DNA from: Hyphomicrobiales bacterium
GTDB taxonomy: Bacteria; Pseudomonadota; Alphaproteobacteria; Rhizobiales; Rhizobiaceae
Reading direction: 5' to 3'
DNA: 48,661 nucleotides
Assembly (NCBI GenBank): GCA_900473185.1
Contig: UCKU01000047.1
Location: 1 to 48,661, forward strand
The notes below the pieces were generated by a model, which was not told the DNA's origin, did not search any database, and saw only the letters and a list, made by a program, of their open reading frames with translations. The position numbers were made by a program, and so were the translations under genes. Positions 42,449-48,661 of the stretch are shown piece by piece. Each line of letters begins with the position of its first letter. Position 1 is the first letter of the stretch.

Positions 42449-44992
42449 ATGGATAACAAGCACGATCATCACCACGACCATCATGGGCATGGCCACGACC
42501 ACCACCATCATGCCGACGGTGCGCAATGTGGTTGCGGCCACGACGAAAAGGCTGACGTGGTGGTGCGCGATGCTGTCTGCGGCATGACGGTCGATCCGAA
42601 CGCCGGAAAACCCTCCCTCGATTATGAAGGTCACACCTATCACTTCTGTAGCGATGGCTGCCGCAAGAAATTCGAGGCGGCACCGCAGGATTATCTGACC
42701 GCCAAGGACCCGGTCTGCGGCATGACCGTCAACCGCTCGAACGCGAAACACTTCCTGAAGCACGAGGGGGAAAAATTCTATTTCTGCTCGGCGGGCTGCA
42801 AGGCGAAGTTCGAGGCCGATCCCGAAACCTATCGCCATGGCAAAAAGCCAACGGCAGCCGCCATGCCGAAGGGCACGCTCTACACCTGCCCGATGCATCC
42901 CGAAGTCGTCAGCGACCGTCCCGGCGACTGCCCGAAGTGCGGCATGGCGCTGGAGCCGATGGGCATTCCGCCTGAAGACGAAGGTCCAAATCCGGAACTC
43001 TTGGATTTTATCCGGCGCCTGTGGGTCAGTGCTGTTCTTTCAATTCCGCTCCTGATCCTTACCATGGGACCGATGCTTGGCCTGTCGTGGCCGCGTGAAG
43101 CGCTTGGCGAGCCGCTTGCGAGCTATGTCGAACTGTTGCTGGCGACGCCCGTCGTCCTCTGGGCGGCCCTTCCCTTCTTCCGCAGGGGGTGGGCATCGGT
43201 CGTCAACCGCAGCCCCAATATGTGGACGCTGATCGGCCTCGGCGTCGGCACGGCCTATCTCTACAGCGTCGTCGCGACCTTGGCGCCGGACCTCTTCCCG
43301 CACAGTTTCCGCGGTCATAGCGGCTCCGTCCCCGTTTATTTCGAGGCGGCTGCCGTCATCGTGGCGCTCGTCTTCGTCGGGCAGGTGCTGGAATTGAAAG
43401 CCCGTGAACGCACCGGCTCTGCAATTCGCGCCCTGCTCGATCTTGCGCCGAAGACTGCGCGCCGCATCGATGCCGACGGTAGTGAGCGCGACGTGCCTGT
43501 CGATGAGATCCAGACAGGCGACCGGCTGCGCGTGCGCCCCGGCGAACGTGTACCAGTGGATGGCTCCGTCACCGATGGGCAGTCGACTGTGGACGAATCG
43601 ATGATCACGGGCGAACCGCTTCCGGTTGAAAAGGCCAAGGGCGACGCACTGACCGGCGGCACGATGAACAAGAACGGCGCATTGATCATGACTGCCGAAA
43701 AGGTCGGTGCCGATACCACACTCTCACGTATCGTCGATATGGTGGCCAAGGCGCAGCGTTCGCGCGCGCCGATTCAGGGCGCCGTCGACCGTGTTTCGGC
43801 GATCTTCGTTCCGGCCGTCGTTGCCGCTGCCATCGCAGCCTTCCTCGTCTGGTCCTTTGTCGGGCCGGAGCCGCGGCTGACCAATGGGCTGCTCGCCGCC
43901 GTCGCCGTCCTGATCATCGCCTGCCCCTGCGCACTCGGCCTCGCAACGCCGATGTCGATCATGATCGCCACCGGACGCGGCGCGCAGGAAGGCGTCCTGA
44001 TCAAGGATGCGGAAGCGCTGGAGCGTTTTTCGAAGGTCGATACATTGATCGTCGACAAGACCGGCACGCTGACCGAAGGCAAGCCCAAGCTGACGGACGT
44101 TGTGGCTTTGGGCAGCATTGACGAAAGACATCTGCTGGCGCTCGCCGCAAGCCTGGAGCGCGGTTCTGAGCATCCGCTTGCAGAAGCCATCGTCTCAGGG
44201 GCCGAAGAACGCGGCCTCAACTTTCACGAGGTCACAGGTTTCGAGGCAAAGACCGGAAAGGGCGTAAAGGGCACGGTCGGCAGCGCCTCCGTCGCCCTCG
44301 GCAATGCGGCCCTGCTCGCCGATCTCGGCATCGATCCGGCAGCGCTCTTAGACCAGACCGAGGCGCTTCGCGGCGAAGGCAAGACCGTCATGTTCGTCGT
44401 CATCGACGGTACTTTGGCCGGCCTCGTCGCCGTCGCCGACCGCATCAAACCAACGACGGCGGCTGCCATCAAGGCGCTGCATGACAGCGGCTTGAAGATC
44501 ATCATGGCGACCGGCGACAATGAGCGCACGGCCCGTGCCGTGGCGAAAAGCCTCGGGATCGACGAGGTCCGCGCCGACGTGCTGCCCGAGGACAAGAAGG
44601 CGCTCGTCGATGAACTGAGGACAAAGGGCGCCATCATTGCCATGGCTGGTGATGGGGTCAATGATGCACCGGCACTGGCAGCCGCGGATGTCGGCATCGC
44701 CATGGGCACGGGCGCCGATGTTGCGATGGAAAGTGCAGGCATTACATTGGTGAAGGGCGATCTCAACGGGATCGTCCGCGCAAGACGGCTGGCTGAAGCG
44801 ACGATGCGCAACATCCGCCAGAACCTGGGCTTCGCCTTCGGCTACAATGCGCTCGGCATCCCCGTGGCAGCCGGTGTGCTCTACCCGATCTTCGGCCTGT
44901 TGCTCTCGCCGATGATTGCAGCTGCCGCCATGAGCCTCTCCTCTGTCTCCGTCATTGGCAATGCGCTGAGGCTGAGGGTCGAAAAGCTGTAA
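42449..44992 (+). CDS. actP: Copper-translocating P1B-type ATPase
   Basis: An 847-residue inner-membrane pump that exports Cu(I), possibly Ag(I). The N-terminus is His-rich (residues 4-30), then come two YHS domains (about 41-82 and 88-130, each with a CGM and an FCS.GC pair) and a heavy-metal binding domain (YTCPMHPEV to CPKCGM, about 145-166). No GMTCxxC HMA domain is seen. Eight hydrophobic segments follow, with the metal-site CPC at 492-494, phosphorylated Asp536 in DKTGTLTEGKP and GDGVNDAPAL. The CueR-like promoter upstream and the MerR gene downstream complete a copper-resistance unit. Confidence 0.94.
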   Translation: MDNKHDHHHDHHGHGHDHHHHADGAQCGCGHDEKADVVVRDAVCGMTVDPNAGKPSLDYEGHTYHFCSDGCRKKFEAAPQDYLTAKDPVCGMTVNRSNAKHFLKHEGEKFYFCSAGCKAKFEADPETYRHGKKPTAAAMPKGTLYTCPMHPEVVSDRPGDCPKCGMALEPMGIPPEDEGPNPELLDFIRRLWVSAVLSIPLLILTMGPMLGLSWPREALGEPLASYVELLLATPVVLWAALPFFRRGWASVVNRSPNMWTLIGLGVGTAYLYSVVATLAPDLFPHSFRGHSGSVPVYFEAAAVIVALVFVGQVLELKARERTGSAIRALLDLAPKTARRIDADGSERDVPVDEIQTGDRLRVRPGERVPVDGSVTDGQSTVDESMITGEPLPVEKAKGDALTGGTMNKNGALIMTAEKVGADTTLSRIVDMVAKAQRSRAPIQGAVDRVSAIFVPAVVAAAIAAFLVWSFVGPEPRLTNGLLAAVAVLIIACPCALGLATPMSIMIATGRGAQEGVLIKDAEALERFSKVDTLIVDKTGTLTEGKPKLTDVVALGSIDERHLLALAASLERGSEHPLAEAIVSGAEERGLNFHEVTGFEAKTGKGVKGTVGSASVALGNAALLADLGIDPAALLDQTEALRGEGKTVMFVVIDGTLAGLVAVADRIKPTTAAAIKALHDSGLKIIMATGDNERTARAVAKSLGIDEVRADVLPEDKKALVDELRTKGAIIAMAGDGVNDAPALAAADVGIAMGTGADVAMESAGITLVKGDLNGIVRARRLAEATMRNIRQNLGFAFGYNALGIPVAAGVLYPIFGLLLSPMIAAAAMSLSSVSVIGNALRLRVEKL

Positions 44993-45004
44993 AGGAACCA
45001 AGCG

Positions 45005-45397
45005 ATGAATATCGGCGAAGCCTCGGAACGGTCCGGCCTGCCTTCAAAGACCATCCGCTATTATGAGGATATCGGCCTGATCCGTCCTGACCGGGGCGGA
45101 AACGGCTACCGCGACTATGCGGCCTCGGACGTACACAAGCTGCGCTTTCTGCAGCGTTCGCGCGGCCTCGGCTTCTCCGTGGAGGAATGCCGTCAGTTGC
45201 TGGCGCTCTACGAGGACAAAAGCCGGGCAAGCGCCGACGTCAAGGGAATCGCCGAGGCGAAGCTTTCGGAAATCGATCGGAAAATCCGCGAGCTGACGGA
45301 GTTGCGACATACGCTCGAGCATCTCGTTCATGCCTGCCACGGCAATGACCGTCCCGACTGCCCGATCCTCGAAGAGCTCTCGGATAGCGCCGCCTGA
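45005..45397 (+). CDS. hmrR: MerR-family copper-responsive regulator (CueR/HmrR)
   Basis: A 130-residue activator. The N-terminal winged helix is MNIGEASERSGLPSKTIRYYE; the dimer helix spans about 75-108. The metal-binding loop holds Cys111 and Cys119 in ACHGNDRPDCPI, the spacing of Cu(I)/Ag(I) sensors. ATG 45005 has AGGA eight bases upstream and follows the ATPase stop after 12 bases, so both share an mRNA. It should bind the dyad upstream of the ATPase gene, regulating its own transcription as well. Confidence 0.94.
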   Translation: MNIGEASERSGLPSKTIRYYEDIGLIRPDRGGNGYRDYAASDVHKLRFLQRSRGLGFSVEECRQLLALYEDKSRASADVKGIAEAKLSEIDRKIRELTELRHTLEHLVHACHGNDRPDCPILEELSDSAA

Positions 45398-45442
45398 CGG
45401 GACCGGTGCCCTCTGGATCCCGGGAATTTCTTGTCCTCGCAA

Positions 45443-45754
45443 TCAGGAAAGCGGCGGTTGGTCCTTGATGGCAGCGTCGGAGGGACTCTTCTGTTCCTCG
45501 GCGGCCTCCTCGTCATGCTCGTCCTCGATGCTGGTGTCGTCCAGCCGGTGCTTAATTGCCAGCGCATAGATGACATCGAGGATGTTGCGGTCCTTTAGAT
45601 GAGGATCGCTGAGCGCCAGCAGCGAGGCGCGAACGATCTTCTTGCTGGAGGCTTTCGGACAGCGCTTGCGGACAAAATCATAAAGTGCATCGCCCACAAG
45701 TCCATCCATTGCGCCGTCTACGAGAGCCTCGTAGACCCGCTTCTTCTCTTTCAT
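45443..45754 (-). CDS. Small conserved-type hypothetical protein
   Basis: A 103-residue unrecognised protein. The first 70 residues look helical and basic (KKRVYEALVDGAMDGLVGDALYDFVRKRCPKASSKKIVRAS), and the last 30 are acidic and probably disordered (EDEHDEEAAEEQK). Composition and GC use match the neighbouring backbone genes, and AGGGG precedes the ATG. It converges on hmrR with 45 bases between the stops. Function unknown. Confidence 0.65.
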   Translation of the reverse strand: MKEKKRVYEALVDGAMDGLVGDALYDFVRKRCPKASSKKIVRASLLALSDPHLKDRNILDVIYALAIKHRLDDTSIEDEHDEEAAEEQKSPSDAAIKDQPPLS

Positions 45755-45993
45755 ATTCCATGTTCCCCTTGCAAATCAGCGGGGCACATACTCTGTCACG
45801 GAACTGTCATAAACAACCGCCGAACGCGATCTGTCGACAATTGACCAGCTGTGCAAACGTGGAAAATCGATAATTCTCATGTCGCTTATCTAGATATGCG
45901 ACCGACAAGCCTGGCGGGCATCCCTAAGACCGAGATCAGCTCCCCGAAACGCATTCAGGCAAGATTAGTCACAACGGAAGCGACATGGAGAGG

Positions 45994-46329
45994 CTAATCG
46001 CGCTTTTTGGCTGCAACGACAGCTTCCGCCTGAATCACAAACATTTCTAGTTCCTGTTTGGTCATTCCATTAGCCACATTGGAAAAACGCTCTAGCAGCG
46101 CCGCGAACTGTGGATCCCTTGCAGTCTTAAGTGTCACACCCAGCAGCCAGTTTGGTGAGGTCTCCAAGGTGTTTGCAATCCTCACAAGGGTCGCCAAATC
46201 TGGTTCCCTGCGACCTGAAGCGTAGTGCGCGTACCGGCGTTCATCGAGCCCAATTCGCCGCGCCGCCTCAGCGTTCGAAATGCCCAGTTGCTGGGCTCGT
46301 TCCTGCAATCGTCTCGCCAGCGTTTCCAT
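45994..46329 (-). CDS. XRE-family helix-turn-helix regulator
   Basis: A 111-residue DNA-binding protein. The HTH spans about residues 5-60 (RRLQERAQQLGISNAEAARRIGLDERRYAHYASGRREPDLATLVRIA), followed by a short helical tail (residues 75-108). A perfect palindrome, GGAACA-TCT-TGTTCC, ends one base before its ATG, where a repressor would block its own translation start region; autorepression is therefore likely. It is divergent from the LysR gene at 46462. Confidence 0.88.
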   Translation of the reverse strand: METLARRLQERAQQLGISNAEAARRIGLDERRYAHYASGRREPDLATLVRIANTLETSPNWLLGVTLKTARDPQFAALLERFSNVANGMTKQELEMFVIQAEAVVAAKKRD

Positions 46330-46330
46330 A

Positions 46331-46345
46331 GGAACATCTTGTTCC
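46331..46345. promoter_or_regulatory. Palindrome GGAACA-TCT-TGTTCC at the XRE gene start
   Basis: Perfect six-base arms around three bases, one base upstream of the XRE start codon, covering the place where a ribosome binding site should be. This size suits an XRE-dimer operator. It also contains GGAAC but has no CGTT at the right distance, so it is not an EcfG promoter. Confidence 0.5.
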
Positions 46346-46375
46346 CCAATGACACGAGTCTAGCCATGAACGATA

Positions 46376-46393
46376 TGTAGTGCTATAACTACA
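46376..46393. promoter_or_regulatory. Inverted repeat TGTAGT-N6-ACTACA between the XRE and LysR genes
   Basis: Six-base perfect arms around GCTATA, in the AT-rich part of the divergent gap. It resembles the dyad of a LysR or XRE operator and overlaps possible -10 sequences for either gene. Confidence 0.4.
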
Positions 46394-46461
46394 ATATGGA
46401 GCTGCCCCGACGCGGAAGATTTCTGTCTGGAAGATCCCGGAAAAAGGAGACCAAGCAGCAC

Positions 46462-47352
46462 ATGGAACTACGTCAGCTATCCTACTTCGTTGCGGTGGCC
46501 GAGGAGCTGCATTTCGGCAGGGCGGCTGCCAAGGTGCATATCGCCCAGCCGGCACTGTCGAACCAGGTGATGGCGCTGGAGAAGGAGCTCGGCGTGCAGC
46601 TGTTCATCCGCACGACACGCCGGGTGGAACTGACGCGGGCAGGGGCAGCCTTCTACGAGAGGTCGGTCCGGATTCTGAGCGAAGTCGATCTGTCGACCGA
46701 GATCGCCCGGTCGGTGGCCGGTAAGGCTGCGCGCCGGATTGCGATCGGCACCGTCTATCCGGCCACGATCGGCGTGCTGCCGGCGTTCCTTGCGCGCATC
46801 GCCCGCAAATATCCGGACATCCGCATGCATATCGAAAGCGGCACCACCGACGATATCATCCGCCATATCGAGGCAGGCCGCATCAATCTCGGCTTCATCC
46901 GGCCGGTGGAGAATATCGGTTCCTTACGCTTCTTCTCGATTGCCCATGAGCGTTACCTGCTGGCCGTCGCCAAGCAGAGCCCCCTATCCTTGAAGAGCGA
47001 GATCGATATCGAGGATTTGCGCTCTGAGAAGATCATTTCCTTTTCCCGTCAGAACCTCTCCTACAGCGAGCGCTATTTCGCGGAAAAATTCGAGGAGCAT
47101 GATCTGACCGACAATGTCGCCTACACCTGTGATGACACGTTTTCGCTGGTGTCGCTGGTCTCAGCCGGGCTTGGCATCGGCTTCGTGCCGGAATGGACGC
47201 AGGATCTGCCGAACCGCGGTTTTGAGTTGAGGAAAGTCAAAGGCGTCGATTTCAAGATCGGGCTCGGTGTCGCCTGGAACAGGGAGGATCCGACCGCCTC
47301 GCGCGACGATATCATCGATATCGCGCGATCGCTCGTGCGGCCGGGACGATAA
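46462..47352 (+). CDS. LysR-family transcriptional regulator
   Basis: A 296-residue regulator. The N-terminal winged HTH is MELRQLSYFVAVAEELHFGRAAAKVHIAQPALSNQV and onward; residues 90-295 form the effector-binding domain (RIAIGTVYPATIGVLPAFL, GLGIGFVPEW). The start is placed at ATG 46462, the standard family N-terminus, with AGGAG 12 bases upstream; an earlier ATG at 46396 would add 22 atypical residues. The FGRAAAKVHIAQPALS segment suggests the BenM/CatM side of the family (recall). It is divergent from the XRE gene, not from a metabolic gene, so its target is unknown. Confidence 0.92.
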   Translation: MELRQLSYFVAVAEELHFGRAAAKVHIAQPALSNQVMALEKELGVQLFIRTTRRVELTRAGAAFYERSVRILSEVDLSTEIARSVAGKAARRIAIGTVYPATIGVLPAFLARIARKYPDIRMHIESGTTDDIIRHIEAGRINLGFIRPVENIGSLRFFSIAHERYLLAVAKQSPLSLKSEIDIEDLRSEKIISFSRQNLSYSERYFAEKFEEHDLTDNVAYTCDDTFSLVSLVSAGLGIGFVPEWTQDLPNRGFELRKVKGVDFKIGLGVAWNREDPTASRDDIIDIARSLVRPGR

Positions 47353-47353
47353 G

Positions 47354-47371
47354 ATAGCGGTCAATCGCTAT
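47354..47371. repeat. Small hairpin after the LysR gene
   Basis: ATAGCG-N6-CGCTAT lies two bases after the LysR stop. Without a T-run it is a doubtful terminator, but it sits where one would be expected, between the convergent LysR and traA genes. Confidence 0.3.
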
Positions 47372-47449
47372 GGTCGTGGTGGTCGAAGTCTCAGTTGAGC
47401 TGGGCGCGATAGCCATGGATTGGCCTTGCTGATTGCGTCCATCAATAGG

Positions 47450-48661
47450 CTATTTCAGGGATAGTCCTTGGCTCTTCGTCCGTCGCATTGCCTCTGCCTG
47501 CTTGAGCGCCATGACAGAACGCTCATGCGCAGACAGTTGTTGGACGGTCCGCATCGAGGCCCAGGCAGCCTTGATCTCCAGCTGTTGCGCAGTGCTCATT
47601 CCGGCGGTAAGGGTCTTGAACGCTTCGCCGTCAGCATCCTTCGTCGCTATTCCGAGAAAAGTACGCTCTCCGAACCGCTGAGAAACGGCTCGTGCGAACC
47701 CTTCGAGCTCGGCCTTTACGGCTCCGTCAGCAAGCACAGATTCCAGACCAGCGGAGTGATCGTTTCGATTGATCGCATCGCGAACGCGCTCGAGAGCAGC
47801 TTTCGCATTCGGCGACAGATCTGGGATTTCAACCGACAAGTTCTGCCGTCGAGCGTACTCTGCCATCTCAGCCCTCTGCGCGGTCTGAACGCGTATCTTC
47901 AGAAAGCGCTCCAGAGAGCGAGATAGGGCGGGAACATTGAGAAGAGCAGTTTCCCGATCGCGCTTGTCGCTCTTACCGGCCAACAAGCCTGTCTTGCCTC
48001 TGAGAGCGCCATATAGCTCCGGCGTATTCGCGATCTTCAATATTGTATTCGCAGCCACCCTTGCATCCCGGATCATCGCGTCGACATTGACCGCCTTGAA
48101 TGCCGCCTCCGGTTGCCCATAGACGAGACGAAACCGCAACGAGACATCCTCCCACTCCTTCTGGAGGCCGGGATCGGCGCCGAGCCTGGCCTCTATGGCC
48201 TGTGCCATCGACTGAGGGAAGATCGTTATGCCGGATACCATCGGCTTTGCTGCCTTGTCTGCGCTGACAAGGTGAGCCGTCGATGCGGTTCTTGCGACAC
48301 CGAGCCTTTCGCCGACAATGGCCAGACGGGCGGCGAGGCTCATGAGCGTCTGCTTCTGCCTGACCATCCATTCCAGCCGATGCGCGACCAGCGTCCGTGC
48401 GACCCGAACGAGGTGCAGACCGCGGCTTTCGGCAAAACGAAGTGCCTGCCGATAGAATGAGCCGCCCTCGTAGTCGAGCGTCGTCTCCTTGGAATTCCTG
48501 CGCGACAGGATTGGTATGAGACCACCCGTCTTTTCGAAAGACCGGCGGCCATAGTAGAGGCTGAGATCCTCGCGATGGCGGGTCATCGCCACATAGGTCA
48601 GGTGCCGGTCGAGCGACAGCGAGGCCAGAACCTTGACCTGGTCGACGGTGGCACCCTGGCT
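47450..48661 (-). CDS. traA: Ti-type conjugative relaxase-helicase TraA, C-terminal part (runs off the window)
   Basis: The last 403 residues of a larger protein; the frame is open through the window edge, so the true start lies outside. The first visible residues (SQGATVDQV, then LDRHLTYVAMTRHRED) are late helicase motifs of the TraA relaxase of Ti and rhizobial plasmids. The following 370 residues are the long helical tail that carries BID-like segments thought to act in type IV secretion recognition. The N-terminal MOB relaxase domain is not visible. The gene points to a conjugative plasmid or integrated element beyond the right edge. Confidence 0.85.
   Translation of the reverse strand, partial: SQGATVDQVKVLASLSLDRHLTYVAMTRHREDLSLYYGRRSFEKTGGLIPILSRRNSKETTLDYEGGSFYRQALRFAESRGLHLVRVARTLVAHRLEWMVRQKQTLMSLAARLAIVGERLGVARTASTAHLVSADKAAKPMVSGITIFPQSMAQAIEARLGADPGLQKEWEDVSLRFRLVYGQPEAAFKAVNVDAMIRDARVAANTILKIANTPELYGALRGKTGLLAGKSDKRDRETALLNVPALSRSLERFLKIRVQTAQRAEMAEYARRQNLSVEIPDLSPNAKAALERVRDAINRNDHSAGLESVLADGAVKAELEGFARAVSQRFGERTFLGIATKDADGEAFKTLTAGMSTAQQLEIKAAWASMRTVQQLSAHERSVMALKQAEAMRRTKSQGLSLK

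Noticed and set aside
46331..46366. GGAAC upstream of the LysR gene as a third EcfG promoter
   Set aside because: No CGTT follows at 16 or 17 bases; the GGAAC is part of a palindrome.

Overview
The window looks like DNA from a Rhizobiaceae bacterium (Rhizobium/Agrobacterium group). The signs are a Ti-type TraA relaxase fragment at the right edge, an actP-hmrR-like copper pair, and two copies of the alphaproteobacterial general-stress (EcfG) promoter pattern GGAAC-N16-CGTT. The species and replicon cannot be told from the sequence. No complete IS element, tRNA, rRNA or CRISPR array was recognised.

Region 1 (about 1-29,700) is a large surface-polysaccharide cluster, most likely for an LPS O-antigen or capsule exported by an ABC transporter. 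It is visibly more AT-rich than the right third and is built from blocks on alternating strands. It encodes: precursor enzymes (RmlA, RmlB, an FdtA-FdtB-like fusion, a VioA/PerA-like aminotransferase, two NeuD/PglD-type acetyltransferases, a LegB-like dehydratase, a sugar-1-phosphate nucleotidyltransferase and an RMD-like reductase); at least seven glycosyltransferases (GT2, GT4, a GT2-GT4 fusion, and GT61); tailoring enzymes (two FkbM methyltransferases, another SAM methyltransferase, an OafA/ExoZ-type membrane acyltransferase, a FemAB/GNAT-like protein and a PhyH dioxygenase); a beta-propeller glycosidase-like protein; and a Wzm/Wzt transporter. RmlC, RmlD, Wzx and Wzy were not found. RmlA and RmlB therefore probably feed dTDP-amino-deoxysugars (3-amino by FdtA/B, 4-amino by a VioA-like enzyme) rather than rhamnose. 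Long gene-poor stretches lie at the left end (1-372, 1189-2128) and right end (29,708-30,527) of the cluster.

Region 2 (30,528-45,754) is GC-rich and looks like stable rhizobial backbone. It holds a single-domain response regulator with its own EcfG-type promoter, exported MsrA, an alpha-2-macroglobulin overlapping pbpC by four bases, treY with a second EcfG-type promoter directly after pbpC, and a copper P-type ATPase plus MerR regulator whose promoter carries a near-canonical CueR operator with a 19-bp spacer. The shared theme is envelope protection, oxidative and osmotic stress, and copper.

Region 3 (45,994-48,661) has a divergent XRE/LysR regulator pair with palindromes at and near the XRE start, then the C-terminal part of a Ti-type TraA relaxase-helicase that runs off the window. 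This suggests a plasmid or an integrated conjugative element.
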